Shown here in pieces: positions 1 to 15,200 of a stretch of DNA of 64,000 bases. The DNA is from Stercorarius parasiticus (Eukaryota; Chordata; Aves; Charadriiformes; Stercorariidae), in the NCBI GenBank assembly GCA_013396915.1, contig VWZL01001979.1, forward strand, positions 186,001 to 250,000, read 5' to 3'. Both the position numbers and the translations under genes were made by a program. Each line of letters opens with the position of its first letter. Position 1 is the first letter of the stretch. The notes below the pieces were generated by a model. That model made no database searches. It saw nothing but the letters and a program-made list of their open reading frames with translations, and was not told where the DNA came from.

Positions 1-1958
1 ATCTTTGATCAAATTTAATGCAAATTGCTCTATTTCAGTTTTAATAAACTCTCTAGGATGAAAGGTACCAAGTCCTCATTGGTATCAGAAACCTCCTGAG
101 ATATCTCCAGAAGTAAGATGAAAAATATTCCTTATACTGCAGGTCCTATGGCTTTCTCATGAAGTTGAGTGAATCTGTTTGTGAAGTTTATTTATAGAAC
201 TTCTTTTTTATGACTAGAGATTCAAGTGGCATAGTAGGATACTGAGGAGGGGAGCTGAAAGGATTTGAAATACAGAAACCAACTGTTTGAATCCTGCATG
301 ACACCAGTATTTTAGGAACTAATCAAAACCTAAATATATACACACTTAAAGCTAAATACAAGTTTTTAAAAGGTATTTTGATATACCTCTTTGATTTCCT
401 ACATATGGTATGAGGAGAGTATGTCTGCTAAGGTTTTCTGTTGTGGAGTTCTGCAGACCTGATGGGTGAGTCATGGTAAATACGATGTGGTGTAGAGTGC
501 TCAGCTTCCAGACAAACCCTGCTCTTGTAGATGGAGAATATGGAATATAATAAAATTGCCATCTTTATCTATTTTCTATCATAATCAGAATCCTCTGACA
601 TACAGCCATATATGAAAATGTTGGCAATAATATCTTTCTGGTATTCCAAGGACAGCAATTGGATGGACATTCAGAGGCCTGTCTGCATGATCTTGAGCAG
701 AAAAATACTTACTAATTCAATTTCTAAACAAAGTTGGCAGGGCATGAATGAGATCTGATCGAAAAGGCATGATGCTGCACTAATGCACACAGATGGTAGT
801 AATTTTCCCAAATGTGTGAATTCCCATGCTAATAAAATCACACTATTTATGATTTCTTCACAGGCTGCTTCAAGACCAGTGATTTCTCAGATGAAGTTAC
901 AGCATGACCATCTGTCACTGATCATGCAGACATGCATAGAGTAGCACAATCACAGAGCATCTGGTCAAAATATAATTCAAAAGGCCAATAAGGGGAGCAT
1001 TATCTGGAATATGATACCGTAAAAGTTATAATGTCATGAAACAGCCGTGTATTCCAGCAAGGCAAGAAACACACTTGGGGTCTGGATTTTCTTCTGATTG
1101 CAAGATTCTGAAATCTGTACCAAACCATATAAACTATGAACTTAGATTTTTCTCAAGAAAAATCACATATCTGAGCTACTATAGGTTTCCTAACATGTTG
1201 AACATATGCTGAGTATCGAATTTATAAGAGGATGTGTTCTCTCTTATCAGCCAATCACCAACGAAAGGTGCACCAATATACAGTTTTTTAGTTATATGTG
1301 CAACTGATTCCATTAAAAGTGAGGGAAATTGCCTTTATGTAATTACTAGACTGACAGGTATATTTCTTATTATTAATAACAAATAGGATTTGTTGCCAAG
1401 AATGAATTACAGATACTAGATGTACATTGATAGTAATGGTATACATAGATACTTTTAAATTATTCAGTACAAATGAATCTTCAAGACTCTTTTTGCACAT
1501 TAATATATTGAGTTTTCAAATCCAAGCAAAGTTAAGCTTTCTCTTGAGGAAAAAAAAAATCTTCTAGGATAAGAAAGAAGAAAAAAATATCACTGATAAT
1601 GTACACATGCCTGTTTCAGAGAAACAAAACTAAAGGCTTGTGCTCTGTGAAAATGTATGATGAATGGGGTCCTTGAAAACACATGGAGTACCTGTGGTTG
1701 ATCTTAAACTACTGGGCAGTGGCTTAAAAACTCCTGATCAGAAATACCTTCATCCACAATCTAATTCCCAAACATTCTCATGAGAATGAATTTGTCTTTG
1801 CTGACTGTCCTGTACTGAGTTAAGGACAGTTGGTTCTGCCTATGAAAACACTCTCTGGGTGATCTGCTGCTCCTTGGCAGAAAAAAATGCTTAGGAACTT
1901 ACTTTTGTGGGACATGATTGCTATCAGATATGTAGAATTTAATTTCTGAAACCTGACA

Positions 1959-2078
1959 GATTACAGTAGCTACTAATTCACTGAGCCTCATGTCCTTTAA
2001 AATACTATATTAGCTTTCAAAGGTAGCTGATCTGAATTATCAGACATCCCATGATTAGAAAAGGACGTAAATAAGGAC
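1959..2078 (+). repeat. Diverged direct duplication, copy A
   Basis: This 120-bp block, starting GATTACAGTAGC and ending AATAAGGAC, is clearly similar to 3372-3492 in the same orientation. Shared runs include GAGCCTCATG, ATACTATATTA, TCAGACATCCCA and GATTAGAAAAGGA. Identity is roughly four-fifths by eye. I do not recognise it as a known transposon. Confidence 0.75.
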
Positions 2079-2211
2079 TTTCCTGAGGCAGCCCCAGAAA
2101 TCTTAAAAAACATCTACTTAAAGAATAGAAGAGTGAATTATCATTTGGCAAGCAGAATCACATCATTATCATCTCACAAAAACTATGGAAGAATGTGCAG
2201 CAAGTCTTGCA

Positions 2212-2296
2212 GTGAGGGAACAGAAGTCCAAGGTCATACAGTGAGTCTGAGGCTAATTCAAGAATACAGGAGAGTTTGATTTCTAGACTCCTATGC
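2212..2296 (-). repeat. MIR-like SINE relic
   Basis: The plus strand reads GAGGGAACAGAAGTCC, then AAGGTCATACAGTGAGTC, then TTTGATTTCTAGACTCC. This follows the antisense order of the tRNA-derived and core part of MIR-type SINEs (accession to the family from memory: AAGGTCACACAGC followed by a GATTC-type box and GACTCC). It is old and diverged. Confidence 0.4.
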
Positions 2297-3371
2297 TATT
2301 TAATAGTAACAGTTTCTGTATCAAGCACTGAACTTGTCAGACTACAATAGAAAAAAAATGTCAGTAACTGGAAAACCAGTTTTTTGCAGGGCATGCGTGG
2401 AGCTGCTTCTAGTGTCCTGAAGTATTCTCCCTAAGCTACTCCCAAGAATAGGATTTTGCTCTACTAAATTATTGTAGGTTTACTTGGGGCTAGAGGACGG
2501 GATGCTCTTTTCACTTCCTTATCTGATTGTTCTTTCATTCGTCAAATACACTCTGTGTTGACTGAGAAACAGTCACATTCTTTGATTTCTGACAATCTAA
2601 TCTAGTTTACTTTTCTTTCACTGTATTTGGCTTTCTTATTTTTTCCTTTACACTGAACATTGTCTGTGCAACTACCTCTTCTACTGTTACCATGAAATAA
2701 CTGAATAGTCGGCTCCAGGAAACTAATTCTGCAAAGCTATGTGACATCACCTTTCTCCAAAACATACCTCTTTCAAGTCAACTGTCTGGAAACTAATCTC
2801 TATGCTCCGTTTTGGTCCTTTTCTTTCCTACCTTTAATTCAGCTTTTATAATCCACTATGTATAGCTAAAGAAAACCATTTCTGTGGTCACACTAGAGTG
2901 ATTCAGGCCATCTCAGAATATACGTATTCTTCTTCTTCCCTAAATCCTTCATTCTTATTGTAGATCTGATGTGACGCGTGCAGAGCACCAAGCTAAACTG
3001 GGTTGTGGATTCTGTTCTCTGCTGTATCATATGTGTGATGGTCCAGTGGTCACAAAAGCAATGAAAATAAGCAGCAAGATACTGCAGATTTCAAGAGAAG
3101 GGCTTATGGAACCAGCAGAAAAACACAAAGGCCAAAGATAGGACAAGTAAAGCAAAGTAATTATTAACTTCAAATTGTAACACAAGTATTTGGATATACT
3201 TTCTGAAATAATCTCTGGCTGATAGCAGTGAAGTTATTCAGCTTTTTATTTAAGTTCTCCAATCATGTCCTAACATCGTCTCTTTAGGCGGCCAATGCGT
3301 TTACAACATTTCAACCTCAAATTTTCATGAAATTTTCCATTTCACCTTTACCACATTCTGTTAATTTTGAA

Positions 3372-3492
3372 GATCACAATGGCTGCTAATTCAGTTGAGC
3401 CTCATGCTCTTTATGATACTATATTAACTTTTGAAAGCTGAGGATCTGAATGATCAGACATCCCAGGATTAGAAAAGGAAGTTAATAAGGAC
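3372..3492 (+). repeat. Diverged direct duplication, copy B
   Basis: This is the second copy of the block at 1959-2078, about 1.4 kb away. It starts GATCACAATGGC and ends AATAAGGAC. Sequence on either side of the two copies does not match, so the duplicated unit is about 120 bp. It could be an ancient segmental duplication or two copies of an unnamed dispersed repeat. Confidence 0.75.
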
Positions 3493-6400
3493 ATCACAAC
3501 ACTACACAGTGAAGAACTGATAAGCAAACTTAATGGTTTTATTCTACATATGGTATTGTCCAAAGACATTAAGGGCAAAAGAAACAATATTAATATTTGC
3601 AAACATTATAGAGGTATTTGAAGGCTAATCTTTTCTCAGTTTTTCCTTTCATCTGAGTTATTCTGAGTAGCTATTTAATAGTTACGCTGCCATACCTTCA
3701 GTGTACTACAAAGTTTTCAATTTTTTTGACAGAATAAAAAAATTGAATTATAGCATAGAAAATATAAATGGAATCAACAAAAATTAAGATTTTTTTTCCC
3801 CCCCAAAAAAAGAAGAAAATTCATAGTTCAATCTTTTTTCAGTGACAACAATAGGGAAATATTCATGCTCTTTTAAGAAGAAAAAAAGTCATAAGGTGGA
3901 CTTGATTGGATTAAATATGACTGTTCTAGCATTTCACCCAGATTTCTGCCAAGAGATAATTGAATTCAGACTTTGATTAGTAAGTATTATCTCATCTTCA
4001 AAGTTATTTTCACCATCATTTATAAAGAACCGCAAAGCACCCTAAGCGTGTGCAGATAGCACATAAAAGCAATGGGAAAACTGAAGGAGTATTTTATATG
4101 GAAGTATTTTTTCCACTAAGCATTTAGTAAGAACATCAGTAGTAAAGAAACTCACTTTAACTTCTTGTCTCCCTCACATTGTCTATTAAATGGGATATGG
4201 TACACAACAGTTCTACTGACCTGAGCTTCCCACCACGGGGGCCAGCACAAGCACAGTGAATGCCTGTACCACAAAATGCATCTCCTGCTGACCCCTGTGA
4301 AATGGGCAGATTAGTTCAAACACTGTTCTAGGTGAGCAAGCTGAGCGACTGCTACATGGCTCAGACTGCCTCACAGAGCGGTGTTATAGCTGAAACATAA
4401 CATACTCGCATATGCTTTTATGTATCTGTAAGGTTAACTTTAGATTAAACTGAAATCAAATATGTTTTCCACATAACTGGACTTTGAAGAGAGTAATGCA
4501 AGGTTGTAACAGTGGGCAGGCACCTTCCGTCTGAGCAAGGACTGAAAAACCTCAGAGCAGACCTCCCTTCTTTTTGGGAGACTATCGTGCATGTAAGAGT
4601 GACAAGAAATTGTCAAATACAAGGAGGTGACAAAACTGTCCTTGTCTTTATACTGTGGCTTGTAAAAACAGAGGTGCAGAGTCCGCCTTTTTCTGTTCAC
4701 ACTGCGCTGGGTGCATTTGGCAAGTAACAAAGAACCTCTAACAGCTACCAAAAAAAAAGTAGAATAAACAAATGAAAAAGGGTGACAGGAAAAGAGATAA
4801 AACTATTACAAAGTTGAACTGTAGTGTTCCTATATGCTTTTTGTGTATTATACGCATAAACACAATAGCATATAACCAATTTATTTGGGGGAACAAAGCT
4901 GGAAAAGAAATAAGGACATAATAGCAATATTGTATGGTCTGTAACATAATGTTAAGAAAGAAAAGAGAAAACAGGGTTGGTCAGGTTCAGTAAGAAGCAT
5001 TTCTGTTATTAGCAAAGACACTCCTTTTCCATAGATTCCTTCATCATTTTTCTCCCTCACCTTTTTTTTTTTTTTAGACAGACATTGTCTGATTATATCC
5101 TCTCTTAAAGACTCATGAATCAAATGTTAAGGGGTAAAGCACTTTTTTTTTTTTTAATAGGAGAGCACCTTTTAAAGCAGAGAATGAAAATAGCCATGTT
5201 ATAAGCAAACAATCATGGCATAAGATAAATGAAGACATTGCCAAAACTTATAAAAATCCTAATGTCATGTATAATAACTAAGCCTTATTGATTATTACGA
5301 GTAAGCCTCACCACTACTCACAGAGTTAGAATCCTATATACTTTTGGCAGGTTGTTTATGAGAAAAATAAGATACTGCAATACAACAGTATAGTATTAAT
5401 CTACTGCTTCTGAAACTGTAACAACTCAACAGGATTTCAATGTACCACTACTGGAGCCAGAAGAAAGAATGAAGAACATCTCTGTTCTGGAAATGCAGAA
5501 AAGATGTGATGTTTTTTCAGAGGTAAAAGAAAATGCAGAAAAATGCAGGGGTTGGTAAGGTCCCTGCTGAAACCTCTTCTTAACAACAACAAAGTAGCAG
5601 ACTACCTCTGCACTGAGATAAGATGACAACACCACAAGCTGAAAGTGTTTGTGGCAAATGTCAAGTATAAAATATTTATTTCCTTCCCCAAATAATTCTG
5701 AGTTTTTTGTTAGCATTCTCTGTGTCTGAGATTTTATTTCTTTATTCTTTTAAGAGACCTTCAGATGGATTAAGTATAATGCCAATGAATACTTTTCTTT
5801 ATAACTCCTCGTTTCATTTTTATTTTGCTCTTCTAGACTAGTAGTTCAAGAATATTTTCAGTGTTGAGCTGCCCTATCACAGAATCTTAGAAATCTGTCC
5901 TGCTTGTCGTTAAGTGACACAATATTAGTTTCTTTATCCTGTCCCTTGCTCCTTTCCTTAAATGTCATCAATTTTTTAGCGTATCTAACCGGGACCAAAG
6001 GTTTAATCACCTTCTTAATGTGCCTAAATCCCTGTGAAACTAACTCTTTGTTGTTTTGCAAACAAAACAAAAAAAGCAAGGGTGACCCTTGCATCAAGCA
6101 TATTTTGAGCCAGTGTTTTGGATCACAATGTTCTGTTTTGGTAAAATTTATTGTTACTGTTCCTTTCAAATCTTTTACCTGGCCAGCATCTCTGGGTAAA
6201 TTTAAGACCCTCAAGCATCAGCACCTGGATTATTCATAGAAATGTTCAGGTTTTAAATCTGGGCTGATGTTCTTCCCTTTATTCTCAGCTGCACCCAGTC
6301 TACTCTCCAGAAATGTCAAAAAGTGGGAGACTGATTCTGATAATCTAGAACTGAATTTCATCTTATCATTTCCTGTCTTGAGTCTGTCTGGATTCATCTT

Positions 6401-9184
6401 TAAAGGAGGAGATTTATGCAGCCTGCCGGATTTCAAAACGCAATGAATGAAATGTTGCTTCATACTCTATTTTTTTAATGCATGGAAATCCTTGATTTTC
6501 TGCACCTTTTCTATGCATTAATATTTTTATGAGTGATTTAAAATAGTTTTCTATCAAAAGCAGAATTAAGATAATATGAATTCTTATAAAACTCCCATAT
6601 AAGAATCTCCAGGAACAGAGAGGGTTACACACTGATTCTACTATGCTCTTAACAAAACATTTAAAGAAGTACACATATATTTAGTAGGAATACTGCCATT
6701 TTATGGGATTTTTTTTTTTTTTTGCTATTAAAACAACAACTCCATAATTTAAACCTCAGACAAACCTGCAGGGATAAACCTTTTTCGTTTTGCAACTGTG
6801 CTGCAAAAAACCCCTAGTAGCATACTACCTTTTATATGAGAAAATATATGTGAAGAGACAGGTGTCCAACAGGGACTAGGCTTCTGCTATTAAACTCCAA
6901 AAGAAACTTTAAATACTGTACTTTGCCACTTCATACATATTTTACTCATCTAAATTTTTGGTTGATTCATGCTTTTTATTTTGCTGAAGTTGACTGTCGC
7001 TGAAACAGATTGTTCATATGAATAAAAAGAAACAATCACTATAACTATGATTATTTCCATAAGATAGTGTTTTAAGATAGAATAATTCCATGTGTTGGAA
7101 AACATTTTTGGAAGTCATATGAATCTGTAGTTTTCCATTACGATTGGTAGAGGCTAATAGGATACTTTATTCTCTTGGGTTTATTACCCATATTTGCATA
7201 TTTTCCATTGTATTCAGTATGCAAGAGTTTTTCATTATTTATTTATAATACAGTGGTTTTATTTTGTCTTTTATAGAGTTAAAGAATTCATTAATGAAAA
7301 TTCTTGATACAGGGCAACACAATTCACATAGAAAATATGTTTTCATTCATGCAATTTCCTGTCTTAAATGTGAGTCTAACAGAACGTAGGAATCTGACAG
7401 TAATTTGAATTTCTGTTTACGTTTAGGCAATGCCTCAACTCTTTGCTCTGTTTGGTGATGTATTCAGTACTCTCACTAATTCCACTAAAACACAGGAGAA
7501 CTCTACATGCTCCCAAGCTTTCGAATCTCCCATACATTCTGCACAGAACTGATCTCCATACATGTAGAATGTAAGTATATAAGTATATTTTAATAATAGG
7601 AAATTCACCTTTCAAATCCTGAATTTCCTGGGTAGCTAAACCAGCTAAATAGCTAAAATATTTTTGCTATATAATTAGTTGCATGTTTTATCACAACAAA
7701 CTGTTATTACAAAAATGTAAAGGAACTACAGTGGTGGGAAGAAAAAGTAGCTTTTTCTATTACATAAGAGAAGCTGACTTCTTTTCCTCAATGGGAGATT
7801 TGCTGTCTTGAGAAGCCTCAAAAGAGTGACTTCCAAACATTTATATCATAATTTTTCCTCCCGTTTAAACAACAGCAGTTTGAGATTTTATGTCAACACA
7901 AGCACCCACGTTCCATGAAGATGCATGAAAAGTAACGTCAGGCACTCTTAATTAGAAATAATGTGGGGTTTCAAGCTTAAGTCAGAGTTTTATGCTTAGG
8001 CTGGGAAACAGCAAAGCGATTTTCTCTGTACCCACATCATGTAAGGAGCCCGTGTTCTCCCAAAATGACCACTCGCTTTGGGAGGTGACATTGAAAGGAT
8101 CTGCCAGTCAGCATGTCTGTGAGCAGGACACTTCAGTGAGGTCCCTAGAGAGAATCCTGATGTTCGTTTCACACCCTCAGCTAGCTGAAGCTCCTGAGAG
8201 TGGTCTGGGAGTGGACCAGCAGCCACACGCTTTTGTATCCAGCAATGAAACTGCCGTCTGTTTTTAATTGCAGCATTCTTGAAATCAAAATGTCAAAGTA
8301 GCACAATACACCATTATCCTAACTCAGTAACACATGTGATTTCAGTGGTAAAAAGCCTAACTAACTACTGTTTATTCTGTGCTATAAAAACAAACCCAGT
8401 CTTCTATGTCTCTTTCTTACAGGCTATGTAACAAAGCTCAAAGACATTATTTAATACCTCATCTGCTTTATTACATGGTATTTCCTGTGGAAGAATGCAA
8501 ATGAGTCAAGCTCAGAAAATAAGCATTACCATACTGCCTGGGGAGACACATAACATTTCCACAGATGACTTGATTATCAGCAAACTAACACCAACAGAAC
8601 AAACGGCAGCAATTCAGGTAAAAGGAGAAGAAAAGGAAGAAAAAAAGCAAGTATTTGTCACCTATGCAACAATGGTTATCTTTGACTGAAAAATGACTTG
8701 AAGGAGTTGAGAGATTAGCAGCTGAATATGTTACAAGCTTTAGAAACAATCAATTTTTATACCAACATTTTCAAGCGGAAAATGAAGGGAAGAAAGCTTG
8801 TTCCCTACAAATTCTAAACTTGCCATTATTTCATTTTCTGTTATCTGTTCTTATCCAAAATAGTGTTTGTTATAAAATTGTTTCAATTCTCCTAAAGATT
8901 ACTGTGACAAGAAAACTTTCGTTCACATTAAAGAAATAGTGATTCGGATGCCTGATGATAGAAACGCTGAAATTTCACAGGTCTGATCTACACAAGGAGA
9001 CAAAGAGGTTTCTACTGCTTTTTTATCAGTTGTTTTCCCCCAAAATAAAAGGATAACTTCTTAAAAAGTGCTTATCCATGCAAGCCTTTACAACAAAATG
9101 CTACAGCTATCTCATTTTTAATATCATCCAAATGAAAAAATAAATCTTTAAACAATACTTAATTATTTTAAATGGCTCATGACT

Positions 9185-9204
9185 GGATGTGAATGGATGT
9201 GAAT
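9185..9204 (+). repeat. 10-bp tandem pair
   Basis: GGATGTGAAT occurs twice with no spacer. Confidence 0.9.
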
Positions 9205-12200
9205 CCAAAACAGAGAATGTACTAGCAAACTGACAACTGTTTAAAATGTTTCTATCACTATTAACTGTTTTCACAGTAATCTTTCAAAGCAACTAAAGCC
9301 CAACAGGCTCCATAACGTTCTTTCCCAGAACAAACTTCTGAAATATACATTAACTCTCTGTTCAGTAAGAGAACCCTGTAGCTCTGTAGTATACCCTATA
9401 GCAATAGACCCTACAGCTGTTCTGAAGATCATGGTTGGGGGTAAGAGGCAGTGCGATGGTAAATAACTTTACAGAGACTGGAACAGCAGCTGGAGTTGGT
9501 TGGTGCTTTGAAGAGCTCTTTCCCTAACTCAACAACCTCTTTCTTTCTTGTTATCTTCCCTCTAGATATAACTAGGATTTCATTTGATCACATTTTTTAT
9601 CTATTCTTAATAATCACAGAAAGCTGCTACATTGCTTTACAATTTCATGAAGTCCCCTAGAAGGACTTGAGATAGAGTCCAAACTAGGAACGTAATGGAT
9701 GGATCCTAATTCAGGATCTGATGTAGCAGAATACCTGCATCCTTAACATTAAGGACATGAATCACACAGATTTCTTACACTCTTCCAGTTAAATACATGT
9801 AAAGCTTACATACTCCACTGGATCTGGAACATAATTTCTAAATTAAAGCTCATGTACGCTGGCACTTGCTTTTGAGGCGGTAAAATTCTACAAGAATGTT
9901 CAGGAAGGCGGAAGAAGGATTAGCTGAAAAATTGCTTCACCACTTCCTTATGAACCCAGCTGCTGTTCCCACAAAATCCTGTTTCCTTCAATTTCAAAAA
10001 CACTTCAGCAAATTAACACAGAATAAAATAAAAAAAAATGGTATGTAGTAACTGATAAAACAAGTCACATTGGAGATATTTCAGATAACTTTAAAAACTT
10101 CTCCATAATTTTGTGAACTAAGAAGGAAAAAAGGAGGGACCATATGCTAAATCCAGGTGACTGTGCAACTAATGTGATTACTCACAGACGCAGGGTGTTA
10201 CCAAATGTTAACAAGTTACACTTCACAAGGTTTGCCCAGTCTCATATCAAACTGCAAGATTATATCTATGAGTCAAAGTGCAGAGAAGAACGTTAAAATT
10301 GATTTAGAAAATTCCTTTTTTGCATTGCTCACCAAAATAGTACTCCTGTTGAATTTTATGGTACCACATAAACTGCATGGGAATGGTTAGCTATTTCCTA
10401 CACACAACTTTAAAATTGCTATAATGGCAACAAGTGTATCAAACCCAATACACAAAATTATTTAACTTCTGGCTAAATCCGTGTTTGTTCTTAATTTTTG
10501 AAGTTATCCTTTAAAAAAACATTCTGAATCTGAAGGGAAAACTTACTACTTTTTTCAAATCTAGCCAAAAGCTAGAGAGCTTATGTTTATTTTGTGGGAA
10601 ATCAATAGGTATCTCATGAGTTTAGACACTGCCTGTGGTTTGACATCAAATTAATTACTGAAGTTTATACATATCTCTAAACACATTATTTTTTTTCTGC
10701 TCCCAGAGTCCTAAAAGGTTATGAATCATTTTGAGGGAGTACAAAATGGGTGAAAAAACACTTGAATTCTAGAAAAACAGAGGATATGGGGTAACAGTAT
10801 CCTGTTTTTCTTCCTGGGTGTCTCAAACTGACACTTGAACGTGGAGATGAATGTATGGTTGCCCTTCCTCACCCACACCTCTTCATATGATTCCCAGGTC
10901 CTCGTCCTTCTTTTTGATGGAAATTGTCACAGACTTGCTTTAAATCATACAAACACAGTATAAACATTATTAAGGAGATAAATAGATCTATGAGCTATTG
11001 GAGAAATGAGATTGTATGCTTCTAAATATGGCTGTAATCACAGAAATTGGGCCAATTACATTTATTTTCAAAACCAAATACATAAAGACAAAAAAAAAAA
11101 TTGTCAGAGATGAATGATACTAGTCAATACGCAAGTTAGAAATGTTAAGTTAGGAATAATGTCTAGAAAAGCTGCCAGTAAAAGAAACCTCTAATGTTCA
11201 GGGTGATATTATCAAGTATCACTCAACAAATCAGGAATTCAACAAGTGTATCTCAGGGAACAAATGTAGCAAAATCTCCGGATGGGACTGTTGGAAGATA
11301 AATGCCTGTAACAGCCTCCTATTTTACCCTTAATTTTGGAGATTTGTCAAAGGAGTTGACCTTTAAGTAATGTACAGAATATTCACAGGCAACATAGCAA
11401 ATTAAACAGATTTCCTGTTTTTAACACATGACATTTAAATATTCTTTTTATTGAACAATTTACAAAACTTTTACAAAATACTAAAAATTTTGGAGACTTT
11501 AAAAATGTTAATCTTATAATTAACAGTCAGGGACATACTTTCTTTGCACATGCAAGACAGTCATGTTCTAAACCTATCGCTATGAACTTTACAATAATAG
11601 ACAACCATCTGCCTTCATGCTAAAGCAGAAGCATTACATTTTTTCCGCTCCTGTGTAGGGATTTCACAATGAAGCAGATAAAACAGCTTAGCTAATAAAG
11701 AATTGTTTCATGGAGGAAAAAAGGATACATTTTATATTAAAGTCAAAAAGCTTATTTATCCAGAAATGAAAAGGAAAAAAGGTAGCTCAGAGTATGCTAT
11801 CTACCTTTCACTGTATTCCCTATTTGCACAATCTTTCCTTTCTATTGTTTGACCTAGCACTCACTGCTCAGTAATAAAGACTAAATTTACACTGGCAGCA
11901 AATTTTCTATGTTGCATTTAAAGTTAGAGTTTTTAAAATAAAGCCTGTAGCAATTTCTCATTTCCAGATAACTTCGGTAGTTTGTAGTAAAAATAAAAAA
12001 AAGGAAATACTGAAAGCAGTATTAAAGGGAACAGAGGCTTCAGATGGTTGCATATATATGCTTTGGACTAAATCCTCACTTTGTATATTTTGGCATATAT
12101 TCAGTGTTGATATCTTCAGTTTGACTTCAGCACACTCGTTTTTATCCATAATTTTCTACTTCAGAAAAATGGAGATAGATTTCCACTTTTGAAAACTGTC

Positions 12201-15200
12201 ATTTAAGGACATTTCATATTTCAGAGGTAAGTGATAGTTTAGAGTAAATACACTATGTAGTTAAATAAACTGTCTTGGCCCTAATATATCCATAATGACA
12301 CTTATGACTTGAACATATCTCTCATAAGGGCAGAACAAGCTGCTGGAGTTTATTAGTTAAGAAGGAATCTAATAGGAAAATGCAATATTGCATATAATAA
12401 GATGCTATCAAGTTGAACCACACAACTGAGATAATGACATTCACTTGCTTTCAGTCTAGAAGATGGTCTTATATATTGTCAGAAATATACACTAAGAAAC
12501 TAAGTGGTGTATCTTAACCTAGACAGGAAATAAACAATGCACACATTCTAATGAAGCCAAGGTATCTACACAGGGTTTGTATATAAGACCTTGTGGTGTG
12601 CCATGTTGACTGTTACTATGCCAGTTGAGGATATGATATATTCTCTTGCTGAAATTTAGTTAATTGTAGTACAAGGTAGATCACTAAAATTATTAATAAG
12701 TTTATATTACTGAAATGTACAGGTGAACGTTACAGTATGATTAAAAAAGATCACATCTATCTTTAAGTAGTCAAGAGACAATTTCCTTGACTGGAACAAA
12801 GTTTCAGGATTGCATACATGATCATTTACTTTCTTCTTTGCAAGGTCTATAGTAAATAATCAAGATGCCCTTATCTCCTGGAATTATGAGTTCTCTCCAG
12901 ACTTCTTGAAAAACTGGTCCCTGAATATCAAAGGTTTATAATGATAGTTCAGTTGGGCAATTCCTGGTCTCATTACGCAAAATTATCAATCTCGTTGAAA
13001 CAACTTTAGGATTAAATAAAATCACATTATGTTTCTGTTACTTTTCAGCCAGTAAATACACGATACACCAAATCTGATCCTGACCTATATAAACATGCGA
13101 CGTGGGAGCACATGCCCTGGGTTGTAGCTGCCCCAGTGAGCTGCCGATGAGCCTGTCACATTCTGCAGCCCTGGCTGACCTGGGAGTGTTAAGCACGGAG
13201 GAGGCTGCTCCCGGTATCGACAGTGGGGTTCTAAAGGGTAAAAGCAGAGCTCTGTGAAAAGATGAACTCTTTAATTCTCCTTCTCCACACAAAGGGAAAA
13301 AAGAAGAGAAATGTTCTTCTTCCAGTGCCAGAACTATTAAAAGACATCCTATGCAGAAAAATGGATCGCTGTTAAAAATCTCATCATCAAGCATGCCTGC
13401 AAGCTTCAGCAAAGCAAATGGCCTCTCTTCCAATTTTAGGAAAAAGAAAAGATATCTCATGGAAACTAGATATTCAACCATTAAAAGGATGATATGATTA
13501 TACAGCTGAGGTTACATTCTCAAAAGCAGATACTTATTTCAGGGATTTTTTTCAAGCTTGTATTCTGATTTTATCGGATGGAATAGTTACCAGTGTGTCT
13601 AACAGTGGATGCTTCAGTCCTAATCATCAGAGATTTGGTTACAACTGCAACTTAGTGTAATAGTCCCCTACTTCTAATTTATTCTTCAGCTAGTCAAAAT
13701 TCAGTCATATTTTCACACGAGTTTTGACACAAAGTCACAGAAAGGGAGAGAAGGGGACCTGTTCATTTACACAGGTAATATAAACGTGCGAAATACCCTT
13801 GGAAATGTAGCTGGAAGACAATCAACTCATCCCAATCTATGAACTCAGCAGGTGGGAACTTGTTGAGTTTCAAAGGAGAAAATGGCTTAAGATGATGTAT
13901 TTTCAAATGAGCAACTCAAAAATAGCTGTTTCAGTCAATGGACTGGAAGGTCTGTGGCACAGGGAGGTAAGTACTTAGCCTGGATAATATGATTCAAACA
14001 CAGATTATGGCATTTTTCATTAAAAACACCAAACCGTAGAAGACTCCTGGAGACTGACAGATCAACTGGAAGGTAAGACTAGGTCGGGAGGTGACAGCAA
14101 TCAGACACTGGTAGAAGGCACCAGTGGAGTCCAGACAAGGTGTCACCCAACAGAGTGGTTGTGCATATACACTGATACGGCCTATTACCACTGGATGTCT
14201 AGCAAACTCCCGCTTAAATTTAACATTGCTTACTCCTGGCATAACCCTCAAGAAAAGCCAAAGCCTGCTCCCACCCAAAATACTGCAGGTGATGCTGATA
14301 CAAAGGATGCCAACCAACTGTGTTCTTTGGAACACAGAAGGCAATTCTGTCACATAAAATGTATGTAAATAAATAAAACACTTTATGGAAATATTGAAAA
14401 TACTTAATTGAAACACACACTGACTGGTAAACTAATTCTGTTATCTTTGAAGGAAACCCACTTTTTCGGTTCCACTATTTTATGGATCATGGTGCAGTTT
14501 GCACAGCTGCCATGTATTGAAAGCAAGTACAAATGGTATGCTCAGATACCAAATGCACAGAAAATATTAACGGAATTCAATTTTAAAACTGACAATATGA
14601 AAATATATGATTTAATTTATTATAAAGTTGGGAAACGCTGAAAGGTAAAATATTCTCTGATATCTAAGCAACACACGACAATTTTTTTTTTGAGCTCACA
14701 GTCATTGATTGCTTTCATATATAGTGAGCATAATGACCTACTTTCAGACAGCAATACAAGGTGATGTTAGCTCAAATATACCAGCAGTCTGGCAAGGGCA
14801 TTTTTAACTCTAGTTGCCTGTATTTCATACCATGGCAAGTTCATTAGGAGGATGTTACAATTCTATAACCATAATTTAGACAATATTTTTGTTCTTTTCC
14901 TGGATACCAGTAATGTCTTTTAATGGTATGAGAATTTTCCACTGTCATTTATAACTCACTGTACCTTAAAAGCTAAAACAGTTTTTGAAGCCAGCTATAA
15001 AAATGTCATAAAAAAGAACTTTCTGAAAAGCAGCAATGCAAAGTAATTACAATTACAAACCAGAAACCCTAGCAGCTATTGATCAGTTTGTCCTATAGCC
15101 TTGATTCTTTTTACAAAGTAACCAAAATTGTTAAAAGAATTAATTTTTATTCAAATTCTAATTAGATTATGTTCATGTGACTAATTTTTGCATTATAAGC

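Noticed and set aside
5858..6239. Overlapping ORFs of 111-118 codons on both strands
   Set aside because: The minus peptide has an ordinary-looking composition, but no family, splice site or poly(A) tail supports a gene or retrocopy.
8475..8690. 64-codon plus-strand ORF with a CAG|GTAAAAG donor-like end
   Set aside because: The strong acceptor upstream (TCTTTCTTACAG) leads to an in-frame stop in that reading frame; no known family.
13038..13481. 147-codon minus-strand ORF with a GC-richer middle
   Set aside because: No recognisable domain. A TATATAA-like string near 13087 on the plus strand has no other promoter feature with it.
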